This document shows, piece by piece, positions 1-8,187 of a stretch of 21,527 nucleotides of DNA (position 1 is the first letter of the stretch; the number at the start of each line of letters is the position of its first letter). The stretch comes from Phycisphaerales bacterium UBA5793 (GTDB lineage Bacteria > Planctomycetota > Phycisphaerae > Phycisphaerales > UBA5793): assembly GCA_002418285.1 (NCBI GenBank), contig DIDT01000023.1, positions 1 through 21,527 of the forward strand. Direction: 5' to 3'. The translations under genes and the position numbers were made by a program. The notes beneath the pieces were generated by a model. The model ran no database searches, was not told where the DNA came from, and was given only the letters and a program-made list of their open reading frames with translations.

Positions 1-101
1 GTCGCGGTCGTGGCGGTGGGCGGCGTGGCGGTGGAGCCGCGGCCGGGGGTGGTACTGGTACCGGGGCCGATGGCGGCGAGTCCTCGACTACGCAGGGATG
101 A
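1..101 (+). CDS. rpsE: C-terminal tail of a protein upstream of rplO, probably ribosomal protein S5 (partial)
   Basis: Only the last 32 codons are visible, read from base 3 to the TGA at 99-101. They encode a Gly/Arg-rich then Gly/Ala/Thr-rich tail (starting RGRGGGRRGG and ending ESSTTQG) with no fold of its own. The assignment rests on position: in the conserved spc operon the gene before rplO is rpmD or rpsE. L30 is a short compact protein without such a tail, whereas S5 can carry a low-complexity C-terminal extension. A second frame is also open to 105 but gives a less ordered peptide. The body of the gene lies outside the window, so identity is inferred, not seen. Confidence 0.5.
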   Translation, partial: RGRGGGRRGGGAAAGGGTGTGADGGESSTTQG

Positions 102-107
102 CTGACC

Positions 108-128
108 GCTGCACGCGATGCGTGCGGC
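108..128 (+). promoter_or_regulatory. Intercistronic stem-loop between rpsE and rplO
   Basis: GCTGCACGC (108-116) pairs with GCGTGCGGC (120-128) over nine pairs, one of them T-G, around a three-base loop. It starts six bases after the upstream stop. No T-run follows, so it is not a classical intrinsic terminator; an mRNA-processing or attenuation element is possible. Structure is read by eye only. Confidence 0.35.
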
Positions 129-191
129 AGATGAATATGCAAATGGAGCGGCCGCCCGTTGGCGACCGCGTGTCCGAAAGAGAGTCGCATC

Positions 192-680
192 ATGATGATC
201 CATGAGATCACCAACCTCGTCGAGCGATACAAGGACCGCAAGCGCATCGGGCGCGGCCGCGGTTCCGGACATGGCAAGACGTCGGGTCGTGGCCACAAGG
301 GCGCCAAGTCTCGCAGCGGCTGGAGTTCCAAGCTTGCTCGCGAGGGTGGCCAGCTGGCCTACTTCCGGCGAATTCCCAAGCGCGGTTTCTCCAATAAGGC
401 GTTCGCGACGACCTTCTACGTCGTCAATGTCCGTGACCTGGAGAAGCATTTCAACGCGGGGGATTCCGTCAACGCCGAATCGCTCATCGCCAAGGCGCTG
501 ATTCGCGACACCGAGTTGCCCATCAAGATCCTCGGCTGCGGCGATCTGACCAAGAAACTGGCGATCTCGGCTGGCAAGGTATCCGAAGCCGCCCGCGAGA
601 AGATCGAAAAAGCGGGCGGCAGCATCGAACTGAGCATGAAAGCGGCTTGGAACCGTGCGGCCGACGCCAAGAAGAAGTGA
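192..680 (+). CDS. rplO: 50S ribosomal protein L15
   Basis: L15 (162 aa) is a late-assembling large-subunit protein that binds 23S rRNA. The N-terminal signature GRGRGSGHGKTSGRGHKGAKSR is unmistakable for L15: a flexible Gly/Lys/Arg arm. It is followed by the FRRIPKRGFSN segment and a C-terminal globular part with the IKILGCGDLTKKL stretch typical of the family. I place the start at the ATG at 192 (MMIHEITN) because an AAAGAGAG-type ribosome site lies just upstream; a TTG at 159 would add eleven non-conserved residues. The gene sits in the normal order before secY, but the roughly 90-nt gap behind it leaves no room for rpmD (L30). Confidence 0.97.
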   Translation: MMIHEITNLVERYKDRKRIGRGRGSGHGKTSGRGHKGAKSRSGWSSKLAREGGQLAYFRRIPKRGFSNKAFATTFYVVNVRDLEKHFNAGDSVNAESLIAKALIRDTELPIKILGCGDLTKKLAISAGKVSEAAREKIEKAGGSIELSMKAAWNRAADAKKK

Positions 681-775
681 GCCTTTGGGCTTGTGACTTG
701 CAGCAACTGTTTCCATCGCCGGTTGAGCGCGAACGATGACTGATTTGGACTGATTCGCAGATTGGCTTGCCCACC

Positions 776-2173
776 ATGTTCCAGGCCTTTATCAATGTCT
801 TTCGCATTCCCGAACTGAGGAACAAACTCCTCTTTACGATCGCAATGCTCGCGATCTATCGGATCGGCTTCTGGATTCCGCTCTCGGGCGTTGATCAATC
901 CGCGCTTGCGGAGTTCTTCAAAGCTCAGGGATCCAGCGGAGCGGCAAGCAAGCTCGCGCAGTACATCTCCACCTTCACAGGCGGCGATCTGGGCCAGTCG
1001 ACGATCTTCGGCCTGGGCGTCATGCCCTACATCTCCGCCTCCATCATCTTCCAGCTCCTCGCGTCCGCGTGGAAGCCGCTGCAGGATCTTCAGAAGGAAG
1101 GCCCGACCGGCCGCCAGAAGATCACCGAGTGGACCCGCTACGCCACCATCGGCTTGTGCGTCATCCAGGGTTTTGCCTGGATGACTTACATGCAGTCGCA
1201 GAATCTCATCTACCCGACCATCGCTCAGAACACCGGCCTGCTCTGGTCATTCCGCATTCAGGGCGTTCTTGCGCTGGTTGCGGGCACCACATTCCTCATG
1301 TGGCTCGGCGAGCAGATTGACAAGTACGGCCTCGGTAACGGCGTGTCGCTTATTATCACCGCCGGCATTCTCGCCCGCATGCCAACCGCGGTCAGTCTCG
1401 TGGCGCAGGATTTCAGCCTCGACGCAACGAGCGACGCCAAGTACGGCCCGCTGGCGGTGCTGTTCCTCATTTGTTCGTTCATGGCCGTCACCGCCGGGGC
1501 GATTGTCATCACCGTCGCGCAGCGGCGCATTCCGATCCAGCAGGCCAAGCACACGCGCGGCCGCAAGGTCTACGGCGGACAGAAGGCGTTCCTGCCCCTG
1601 CGCATTAACCACGGCGGCGTCATGCCCATCATTTTCGCCCAGTCGCTGATGATCTTCCCCTCCGTGGGGTTCTCCAGCCTGGCGAGCATGAGCAGCGGCA
1701 GCGAAGTGAAGTGGTGGGCCGGCCTCACGTACTTCCTCGGCCAGGCGATGTCGATGGGCAACTTCCCCTACGTCGTCCTCGAGATCATCCTCATCTACTT
1801 CTTCAGCTACTTCTGGACCACGGTCCAGTTCAATCCCAAGGAGATGAGCGAGCAGTTGCGCGACCATGGCTCGTTCATCCCGGGCCTGCGACCCGGCCCG
1901 CGCACGGCTGAGTACCTCGAAACGGTGCTCGAGCGCGTGACCTACGTCGGCGCCGGCTTCCTCGCGATCATTGCCGTCATCCCGACCGTTGTGGCCCACT
2001 CGATGCAGATTCCCTTCGCCGTGTCGAGCTTCCTCGGTGGCACGGGTCTGCTCATCGTGGTCAGCGTCGGCCTCGACTTCGTACAGCGCATCGAAGCCAA
2101 CCTGCTGATGCGAAACTACTCCGGCTTCCTCAGCGGAGGCAGCGGTGATCGCATCCGGGGTCGAAGAGGCTGA
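776..2173 (+). CDS. secY: Preprotein translocase subunit SecY
   Basis: SecY is the ten-helix core of the SecYEG channel that moves unfolded secretory proteins across, or laterally into, the inner membrane. The start MFQAFINVFRIPELRNK, the early helix ending in YRIGFWIPLSGVD and the GLGVMPYISASII plug/helix-2 region are classic. Also visible are the GLGNGVSLII loop, the basic cytoplasmic loop QRRIPIQQAKHTRGRK that contacts SecA or the ribosome, and the FNPKEMSEQLRDHGSFIPGLRPG loop. Length is 465 aa, slightly above the usual 430-440. The ATG at 776 is preferred over a TTG at 767 because it gives the conserved N terminus; its ribosome site is weak. It follows rplO by 95 nt in the normal spc order, but the usual downstream adk, map or infA are absent here. 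Confidence 0.98.
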   Translation: MFQAFINVFRIPELRNKLLFTIAMLAIYRIGFWIPLSGVDQSALAEFFKAQGSSGAASKLAQYISTFTGGDLGQSTIFGLGVMPYISASIIFQLLASAWKPLQDLQKEGPTGRQKITEWTRYATIGLCVIQGFAWMTYMQSQNLIYPTIAQNTGLLWSFRIQGVLALVAGTTFLMWLGEQIDKYGLGNGVSLIITAGILARMPTAVSLVAQDFSLDATSDAKYGPLAVLFLICSFMAVTAGAIVITVAQRRIPIQQAKHTRGRKVYGGQKAFLPLRINHGGVMPIIFAQSLMIFPSVGFSSLASMSSGSEVKWWAGLTYFLGQAMSMGNFPYVVLEIILIYFFSYFWTTVQFNPKEMSEQLRDHGSFIPGLRPGPRTAEYLETVLERVTYVGAGFLAIIAVIPTVVAHSMQIPFAVSSFLGGTGLLIVVSVGLDFVQRIEANLLMRNYSGFLSGGSGDRIRGRRG

Positions 2174-2265
2174 TTACCGACGTCGCAGGGCGCTCATGGA
2201 CATGTCCACGCGCCTGGTCAAGTGGCGGTGAAAGTGACCGGCGCAGCGCGATCGGCCAAACGCCG

Positions 2266-2706
2266 TCACTGATCAACAAAGCCGTGGTCCCAGGTGCGTG
2301 CGGTATCGTGGTTGCGCAGGTCGACGCCGAAGTCCGCTGCGGCCTTGAGTGGCAGGAGGACGTTGAGCCATCCCGGCAGGATGTCGTGGTAGTCATCCGG
2401 GTGAAAGCCAGTGTTGGTCAGCGTGAGATCCGTGCCGCCCTCGCCGTCCGGGGCCAGCTCAAAGACCGCTCGGCTGTCGAAGTAATCGAACTCGATGCGC
2501 AGAGGCGGCTGCCGGGAAAGAATGCGGCTGATTGTCCGCATCCCGTTGATGAACTGAAAGCGAACGCATCCGTCGATCTCTTCCGCCGACTCGGCCCAGA
2601 ACCGCGCCCGCCCGTAGCCGGTGGAAAGCAGCTCGAACACGGCTTGCGGACTCGAGCGCAGGTGCAGCCGCCAGACGATCTGCTTCTGATTGGCAGGAGC
2701 GGTCAT
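2266..2706 (-). CDS. SRPBCC-fold (AHSA1/START-like) protein
   Basis: A 146-residue protein with the sequence pattern of the SRPBCC helix-grip fold. Near the N terminus it has the SSPQAVFELLSTGYGRARFWAE segment, then alternating beta strands (RFQFING, LRIEFDYFDSRAVFELAP, GTDLTLTNTGF). A final long amphipathic helix, WLNVLLPLKAAADFGVDLRN, is the one that normally closes the hydrophobic cavity. AHSA1-type members bind small hydrophobic ligands or assist other proteins; the ligand cannot be read from sequence. The ATG at 2706 is chosen because a GGAG ribosome site lies about ten bases ahead. A 6-bp stem (GCGTAA/TTACGC, 2726-2743) sits just upstream of the start. The gene follows the HAF-repeat gene on the same strand and is convergent with secY. 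Confidence 0.75.
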   Translation of the reverse strand: MTAPANQKQIVWRLHLRSSPQAVFELLSTGYGRARFWAESAEEIDGCVRFQFINGMRTISRILSRQPPLRIEFDYFDSRAVFELAPDGEGGTDLTLTNTGFHPDDYHDILPGWLNVLLPLKAAADFGVDLRNHDTARTWDHGFVDQ

Positions 2707-2814
2707 GCTTGCTCCGGTGAATGATGCGTAAGGCAGTTTACGCCGCTGCGAGTGAAGAATTCGCTCGATTGGCGGGAAGCCCGATTTCGAGATGAGCGCC
2801 GGCACATTGGCCGT

Positions 2815-4194
2815 TTACTCAAACCGATGGACGACAAGTTGACTGATGGCGCATTCGTTCTGGACGACGGCCTGGAAGAGGATGGTCTGGCCGCGGGCGA
2901 TGAGAGGGACGGGGCGGGTGATGGCGGCGACACCGCTGCCGTCGGCGATGGCGGTGCCGATGATCGTCGGCTGATCGAGTTGCAGCGCGTTCTGCTGGAG
3001 GTCGCAGCCGGGGATGCGCGTGCCGCCGCCGAACCTGGAGTAGAGGAAGGTCACACTCGCGCCGGGGGTGACCTCGCCGACACTCAGGGTATTGGAAACG
3101 CCCGCTGTGCCCGGTGCCGGCGAGTTCAGTGTCATCGTCGGATTGACGGGACTCATGATGAACGCGATGCTGCTGATGGGATCGCCCGGAGGATAAGCGG
3201 TTCCTGCAATCTGACCGGCGTCATTGATATCGTCGGCATACTTCAGGCCCCCGATGCCGCGCAGGCGCGGCGGCGTGAGATCATCGAGTCGCTGCATGCC
3301 TCTGCCTTGTTCCCAGAGGAATGCGATCAGTTCACCAGAAATCTCATTGTTCGCGAATCCAACGACTTGGCCGAGGTTGTTTATGGCATAAGCGTATGAG
3401 GCGGTGGAGCCGCGCGGCTTGCCGATGTTGTACATGTGGCCATCGTGCCAGACGAAGGCGATGCCGCGTATCTCGCGCTCAGTCGAGGCGAGACCGACGA
3501 CGTAGCCGAGGTCGTTGATGCCGAACGCGCGGCTGATGCCGGAGTTGTCGGGACGGAACGTGCCCAGATCGTTGATCTGACCATCCACCCACACCGCGGC
3601 GTGCTGGTTATTGCCGAAATCCGGGTGCGTGCCGCTACCGACGACAACGCCAGAGGAATTGATGTCCTGGGCGTTTGAGTTCGACTCCGGCGTAAAGCCC
3701 TCTAGTGCAGACATCTCGCCGGCTTCCCAGACGAATCCACGGCCTGGGATCTCGCCTGGATAGAGCCTCGAAGTTCCGGCGATCTGACCGGCGATGTTAA
3801 TGGCGGCTGCTTCGGCCGTGTCGCCACCAAGTGTTCCTAAGTCCTCCATCTGACCATCGCGCCAGAGAAACGCCCGTCGAGTGCTGATGCCTCCCGAGCG
3901 TCCAACCACCCAGTCATCATCTGAAATCCCCCATGCCTCGCTGTCATCGGAGAGGACACCGAGGTCAAGCACGGTGCCATTGATCCACAGAGTCGCGTGA
4001 TAGTTGTTCCCCGGGACGAAACTGGCGCCGACCGCGTGTCCGAGACTGTTGATCGCTCGACAGGTTGTGAAGTCATCACCGAGATTGGGCAGACGGATGA
4101 ACGCAAAACGATGATCCGGCTGAGCCAATAATCGGCCGGCACCGGTTAGCGCGACTGCGATCAAAAGAACTGCTACCCAGAATCGAACTCGCAT
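2815..4194 (-). CDS. Secreted HAF-repeat protein with C-terminal Ig-like domain
   Basis: A 459-residue exported protein. Residues 1-25 form a signal peptide (MRVRFWVAVLLIAVALTG, cleavage near LLAQ). Most of the rest is HAF-family extracellular repeats, each with a pattern like DLGTLGGDTAEAAAIN..GQIAG and a FLW or AVWVDG strand; about seven copies are recognisable, consistent with a beta-propeller. After residue 340 a different, beta-rich Ig-like segment follows (TMTLNSPAPGTAG to the end). HAF proteins have no established enzymatic role; surface or extracellular function is inferred from the signal. The ATG at 4194 has an ideal GAGGAG site five bases upstream, better than a GTG at 4209. It lies 60 nt behind the larger HAF/GH gene on the same strand, so co-transcription is likely. 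Confidence 0.8.
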   Translation of the reverse strand: MRVRFWVAVLLIAVALTGAGRLLAQPDHRFAFIRLPNLGDDFTTCRAINSLGHAVGASFVPGNNYHATLWINGTVLDLGVLSDDSEAWGISDDDWVVGRSGGISTRRAFLWRDGQMEDLGTLGGDTAEAAAINIAGQIAGTSRLYPGEIPGRGFVWEAGEMSALEGFTPESNSNAQDINSSGVVVGSGTHPDFGNNQHAAVWVDGQINDLGTFRPDNSGISRAFGINDLGYVVGLASTEREIRGIAFVWHDGHMYNIGKPRGSTASYAYAINNLGQVVGFANNEISGELIAFLWEQGRGMQRLDDLTPPRLRGIGGLKYADDINDAGQIAGTAYPPGDPISSIAFIMSPVNPTMTLNSPAPGTAGVSNTLSVGEVTPGASVTFLYSRFGGGTRIPGCDLQQNALQLDQPTIIGTAIADGSGVAAITRPVPLIARGQTILFQAVVQNECAISQLVVHRFE

Positions 4195-4212
4195 CACGAC
4201 TCCTCTCACTCA

Positions 4213-4252
4213 AATGCGCGCCGCAGCCCGGTAGGACTGCGACGGCGAAAAA
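4213..4252 (-). other. Bulged stem-loop between the two HAF genes
   Basis: CGCCGCAG (4219-4226) pairs with CTGCG-A-CGGCG (4237-4247), one base bulged, in the 60-nt gap between the HAF/GH gene and the smaller HAF gene. On the minus (transcribed) strand a T5 run precedes the stem rather than following it, so it is not an intrinsic terminator in that direction. Confidence 0.25.
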
Positions 4253-4254
4253 GG

Positions 4255-6876
4255 TCAGTTTCCCGGGCAAGTTGGACAGGCAATTCTGGTTCCAAAGGTG
4301 ATCTGATGATCCTCTGCGGCGTCGATGAACTCCGTTGTCATCGGCGTGAGATGATCTTCGGCAGTGATGTACTCATCACAGGTTCGGTTGGCCCAGAGAC
4401 ACTTCATGTCGTACTTCAGATTTGCATTTTGATTCTGGCCTGTCGGTCCGTAGCACACGAAGTGGAATCCATAATCGGCTAGATCGTCGAGGGAAGTAGT
4501 AATGTAGAAATCTCCTTCCCAGGGACCTCCCAATTCGGCCTTCCAGGCTGCGACAAACTCCTCCCAATCCTCGTAAGATGGAGGATCTTCACAACCAGAC
4601 TCCTCTCTGAACTTACCGTAATCCCCATTGTTCGCCGATACCCACGCATCACTCGCCGTAGGTCCCCACTCCAGAACAACCAATCGCTCTGGAACTTCCC
4701 AACCCGGCGAGCCTGCAAAATTGTCGCTGATCTTCTGCGCAGTTTCCAAGAACTGAGAATACGACTCGTAGTGCATGTGCACGTCAAAGAACATCTGCCG
4801 ATCATTCGCCCACTCGGATACGCCGTCGATCACCTGAAACGCCACGGTGCTGGAGTTCCCGTACCCGCTGCGCACGTGAGACCCCAGCATCCCAGGCGAC
4901 ACGATTCGGTAGGGCCGGCCGGCGAGGGCGGAGCCTTCCAGCGCCGCCCACATGAGATCGTCAAGCCAGTCGAGGACCAGCGGCGAGGCCGCCGCCTTGC
5001 AGGAGTTGGAGAGATCGCCCCATTCCTCGAAGTCGCTCCACGTGCCGCAGTTGCTCAGTTCGTCATCGGTGAACATGTACTGCCCGGCTCCGCCGAAGAC
5101 TTCGTTGCCCAACTGGATGTAGTCGATGCAGTGGGCGTAGTGGTGCGAGAAAGCATGCAGGTCACTGAGAATCTGCGCGCGCTGCGTCGCATCTTCAGGC
5201 AGAACGTCGTTGTCCTGGTTCCACCCGTATCCGGTGCGGTTGAGCGTCGAACGCAACCAGACCACGATCTCGCGGTCCACGTTGTCGCGGCTCCAGCGCT
5301 TGATGCCTTCGCAGAATCCGTTCGGACCGTCCAGCGCATCCTGAATGCTGAATTCCTCTTCACCATCCAGACCTGGCCCCTGTTGCGGCCCCTGCAGAAA
5401 CACCATCAGACGAACGATTTGGGCCTCATCAATCTGATGCGGCGGGCTGTTGCCATAAGGAGGAGAGTGCAATCCCGTCCGCATGCCTGCGCCCGAGATG
5501 TTCTCTGCCCAGTCGAGCAGCCAGTTGCTGTTGGTGTCGAGGTCGGTGTAGCCTTCGCGTTTGCCTTCGAGGATCTCGCGGTAGTCCGGCTCGCCGTTGT
5601 TGTCGACGTCATACGGAATCACCAGGCACGGCTGAGGTTCACCGTATCCAAAGGGCGAGACCGTCTGGTGCTCCACGTATGACCCGCCGATCCAGAGGTT
5701 GTCGTTGATCGAGGTCGCCGTCTGAAGGACGTACTCGGTCTCCTCATCGTTGGTGCCGGGAAAGAGAACCATGCCGGTGAGATCGCGTCCGACATTATTC
5801 GAGCCGACGCGCGACCACAATGCGGCGCCAGGCTGTGAATCGTCATGGACGACGATGATTTCCCTCTCGCTGTTCACCGCCACCGCCAGCGCTGAAGACT
5901 CCGCCGGGAATGGGTTGAGCGTCAGCCAGCCTTCGCCCTCGTGCTCCCACAGCGCCGGCACTTTGTCACTCTCGGTCTCAGCCACCCAGCCGACGATGTC
6001 GAAGTTGTCGTTGATGTCATAGGCGGCGCTGTAATCCCAGTCGCCGGGATCGATCGTCGCGACGTTCTCTCCGTGGACCCACAGGAAGGCGTGGCCGTTC
6101 TCTTCCTCGCCGTCCGGCCACCAGCGACCGACCATCGCATGATCGGAATTCATCCGCCCGCTGATCTGCGGAACGACCCACAGACTGGAGTAGATCGTGT
6201 TGCCGACCCGGCGCCACACCGATGGCGTGTTGCCCGGCGTGACGTCGTACTCGTAGGCGCCGACGGAACCGGAGTCGTTGACGGCCGTCATGGAGCCGTC
6301 GTAGTCCGTCGCGCTTCCATAGGAGCGTGTGTCGCTCCAGTCGCTCAGGTCGACGTCCCACTGGCTCGGCCTGTCGTAGAGGGCGCTCTGATATTCGACA
6401 CGAACGTACCCGACCACCCGCAGCGTGGAGGTGCCGTCGTTGAGCGCGAGCGCTTCTCCCCAGGTGCAACCGGAGGGCAGCGAGAGCAGGTGCATGGTGT
6501 TGGTGGTGTTGTCGAACACGAAGGGGTAGCGTTCGCCTGAGCCGGTGTCATCGACCCAGCCGACCGCCAGACCATTCTCATTGACGTCCCTGACCAAACC
6601 GCCGGTGCAGCCTTCCGGGACAGGCAGGCGCACCATGACAAACGGCTTGAAAACGGGTTCGCCGGTGAACATGGCGAATGTCCCCTTTGCGGCCGATGCC
6701 GACGTCGCAACCATCACGGCAGGTGCAACACCAGTTGTGGGTGCGGCCCGCCTCTCTCCCGCCGCCGCGCTGGCGTGCCAAAGGGTCTCGCCTGCCGCCG
6801 CCACCAAGATTGTACTGGTTCCCAGCAAGGTAATGGTCGAGAATCCGCAGTGAATGCGCAGGATCGGACGTCTCAT
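4255..6876 (-). CDS. Secreted HAF-repeat protein fused to a clan GH-A-like glycoside hydrolase domain
   Basis: An 873-residue secreted multidomain protein. A signal peptide or anchor covers about residues 1-37. HAF-like repeats with motifs such as AVGWVDD, ALALNDG, FLWVHG and AYDINDNFDIVGW run over about 80-415. Two Asp/Asn-rich calcium-site-like motifs follow at about 420-433 (DVDNNGEPDYREI) and 443-457 (DLDTNSNWLLDW). From about 490 the sequence reads as a TIM barrel of clan GH-A: LGNEVF with Glu592 after strand 4 (acid/base position), DVHMHY at 698-703 after strand 6, and VLEWG with Glu736 after strand 7 (nucleophile position). No known GH family is assigned and the substrate is unknown. 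The ATG at 6876 is fixed by a perfect AAGGAGG site. GC falls from about 65 percent to about 50 percent near 4850. Confidence 0.72.
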   Translation of the reverse strand: MRRPILRIHCGFSTITLLGTSTILVAAAGETLWHASAAAGERRAAPTTGVAPAVMVATSASAAKGTFAMFTGEPVFKPFVMVRLPVPEGCTGGLVRDVNENGLAVGWVDDTGSGERYPFVFDNTTNTMHLLSLPSGCTWGEALALNDGTSTLRVVGYVRVEYQSALYDRPSQWDVDLSDWSDTRSYGSATDYDGSMTAVNDSGSVGAYEYDVTPGNTPSVWRRVGNTIYSSLWVVPQISGRMNSDHAMVGRWWPDGEEENGHAFLWVHGENVATIDPGDWDYSAAYDINDNFDIVGWVAETESDKVPALWEHEGEGWLTLNPFPAESSALAVAVNSEREIIVVHDDSQPGAALWSRVGSNNVGRDLTGMVLFPGTNDEETEYVLQTATSINDNLWIGGSYVEHQTVSPFGYGEPQPCLVIPYDVDNNGEPDYREILEGKREGYTDLDTNSNWLLDWAENISGAGMRTGLHSPPYGNSPPHQIDEAQIVRLMVFLQGPQQGPGLDGEEEFSIQDALDGPNGFCEGIKRWSRDNVDREIVVWLRSTLNRTGYGWNQDNDVLPEDATQRAQILSDLHAFSHHYAHCIDYIQLGNEVFGGAGQYMFTDDELSNCGTWSDFEEWGDLSNSCKAAASPLVLDWLDDLMWAALEGSALAGRPYRIVSPGMLGSHVRSGYGNSSTVAFQVIDGVSEWANDRQMFFDVHMHYESYSQFLETAQKISDNFAGSPGWEVPERLVVLEWGPTASDAWVSANNGDYGKFREESGCEDPPSYEDWEEFVAAWKAELGGPWEGDFYITTSLDDLADYGFHFVCYGPTGQNQNANLKYDMKCLWANRTCDEYITAEDHLTPMTTEFIDAAEDHQITFGTRIACPTCPGN

Positions 6877-7242
6877 AAGACGCCTCCTTCGAAGAAGGCC
6901 GCGAGAAGCCGGGCCGACATGGCGCCGACCATCCACCGCAATTAGAATTCGCCCTCATCGCGCGCCACGCGATGCCGCCGGCTCCGCTTGAGCCGGGGCA
7001 TCGCACGATTGCTATTCAGCATACCGCCAACTCGGCGCGCCACTGCCGCTCCACGGGCGAAGATCTCGAAGTATCCAGAGAACAGGGAAACGGCAGCGTG
7101 GTCGGGGATCAGTCACCCGCTTTGCAGCGCTGGTGGTGGTCCGACTTCGAGGACGGTTCGTCGGATTGAGTGAACTCCCCATTGGAGCATCAACCGCGCT
7201 GTGTCGAGGTGTGGTGGTCAACCACGATCCGCGCGAGCTTTC
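6877..7242. other. Intergenic region between methyltransferase and HAF/GH genes
   Basis: A 366-nt stretch without a convincing gene. Short open frames on both strands have no ribosome site and low-complexity products. It holds the strong stem-loop at 6969-7004 and the 5' leader with the Shine-Dalgarno site of the HAF/GH gene. No clear -35/-10 pair was recognised. Confidence 0.6.
6969..7004 (-). terminator. Strong stem-loop, possible terminator
   Basis: GCGATGCC pairs with GGCATCGC (eight pairs) and, after one bulged G, CCGGCTC pairs with GAGCCGG (seven pairs) around CGCTT: 15 pairs in 36 nt. It lies about 240 nt past the methyltransferase stop and 93 nt before the HAF/GH start on the minus strand. 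There is no T-run on either side, so it may be a T-less terminator, a transcript-end stabiliser or a leader element. Confidence 0.4.
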
Positions 7243-7914
7243 TCAAACCACGAGCCGGAAGAAGTGGTGCCAGCGTCGCTCGGGGACGCGCCACTCTTCG
7301 TCGATGGTCCAGCCGGCGTCGGTGATCGCCTTGCGGACGCGCGTGATGGGATACGGGCGGAAGCCGATCTCCCAGTAGTGGCCACTTTTTTCGAATCGCT
7401 TCTTGGGCATGTCCTTGGCGCGGAGGCGCGGCAAAGTCCAGTCGATCGAGAGATTCGGAATCTTGGGCAGCCTGATGTTCATGATGAACGATTGCGTGAC
7501 GTCGGGCAGGCTCAGAATCGCCCCCTTGCGAGCAACGCGGCGCAACTCGCGCATGGCGCTGTCGAACTGCTCAAAGGGCAGATGCTCGAGCACCTGGCAG
7601 CACAGAACGACGTCGAAGTGCCCGTCCTCGAAGGGAAGTTCGGTCACTGACGCGACGACATCGGGTTTGAGATCGGGTTGCACGTCGATGGTGGTGACGT
7701 CGATGCCGATCGAGCGGATGGCGGCGGCGACCATCTTGCCACCGGCGCCAATTTCCGCCACCTTCTGCGGCTCAAAGGAGAGCGCCCCCTTGATCTGGTG
7801 GGCGTAACTGAAGAGCCGTCCGCCGCGCAGGTACTTGAGCGAGTAGTGCTCGGCTCCGGGAACCAGAGTTACATCCTGTTGAACTGAAGTCGTCGACACG
7901 TCGTCATCTCCCAT
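7243..7914 (-). CDS. Class I SAM-dependent methyltransferase (Methyltransf_11 type)
   Basis: A 223-residue protein of the small Rossmann-fold methyltransferase class. Motif I, KVAEIGAGGK, is at 51-60 (SAM glycine loop), the acidic end of strand 2 (TIDVQPD) is at about 75-81, and the post-motif DVVLCCQVLEHL at 101-112 is typical of Methyltransf_11. A helix with LRRVARKGAILSLPD completes the core. The basic, aromatic C terminus (PERRWHHFFRLVV) may bind substrate. The acceptor is unknown; such genes often act on lipids, quinones or sugars. The ATG at 7914 lacks a ribosome site, whereas a GTG at 7899 has GGGAG eight bases upstream, so the true start may be 15 nt shorter. It is probably transcribed alone: the rseP stop is about 300 nt upstream. 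Confidence 0.85.
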   Translation of the reverse strand: MGDDDVSTTSVQQDVTLVPGAEHYSLKYLRGGRLFSYAHQIKGALSFEPQKVAEIGAGGKMVAAAIRSIGIDVTTIDVQPDLKPDVVASVTELPFEDGHFDVVLCCQVLEHLPFEQFDSAMRELRRVARKGAILSLPDVTQSFIMNIRLPKIPNLSIDWTLPRLRAKDMPKKRFEKSGHYWEIGFRPYPITRVRKAITDAGWTIDEEWRVPERRWHHFFRLVV

Positions 7915-8187
7915 CGCGTCGCGCCGCCCACAACACATGGAAGTGTGGGTTCCGACGATCCGTGGCCAATTGTGTCCCCGGGGGTTGTTGGAGCCTCCGG
8001 GCAAGTCAGCAGATACCCGAAGTGCACGAGCACTGCGGTGACGATTGCCGGAGTGCCTGCTGCAAGGTCAGGGCCGTTGTAACAGGCCGGCGCCGATTCT
8101 CCGGGCCGCATCCGACAATACCAGAACCGGCTCTCATTGCAAGTATCATGCCATCGTTCAAGGAGAATTCCCCGATGTCCCAGAATG

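Noticed and set aside
2197..2208. 12-bp palindrome TGGACATGTCCA after secY
   Set aside because: It lies between convergent genes, where no promoter is expected, and a palindrome of this size is likely by chance in a 21-kb window.
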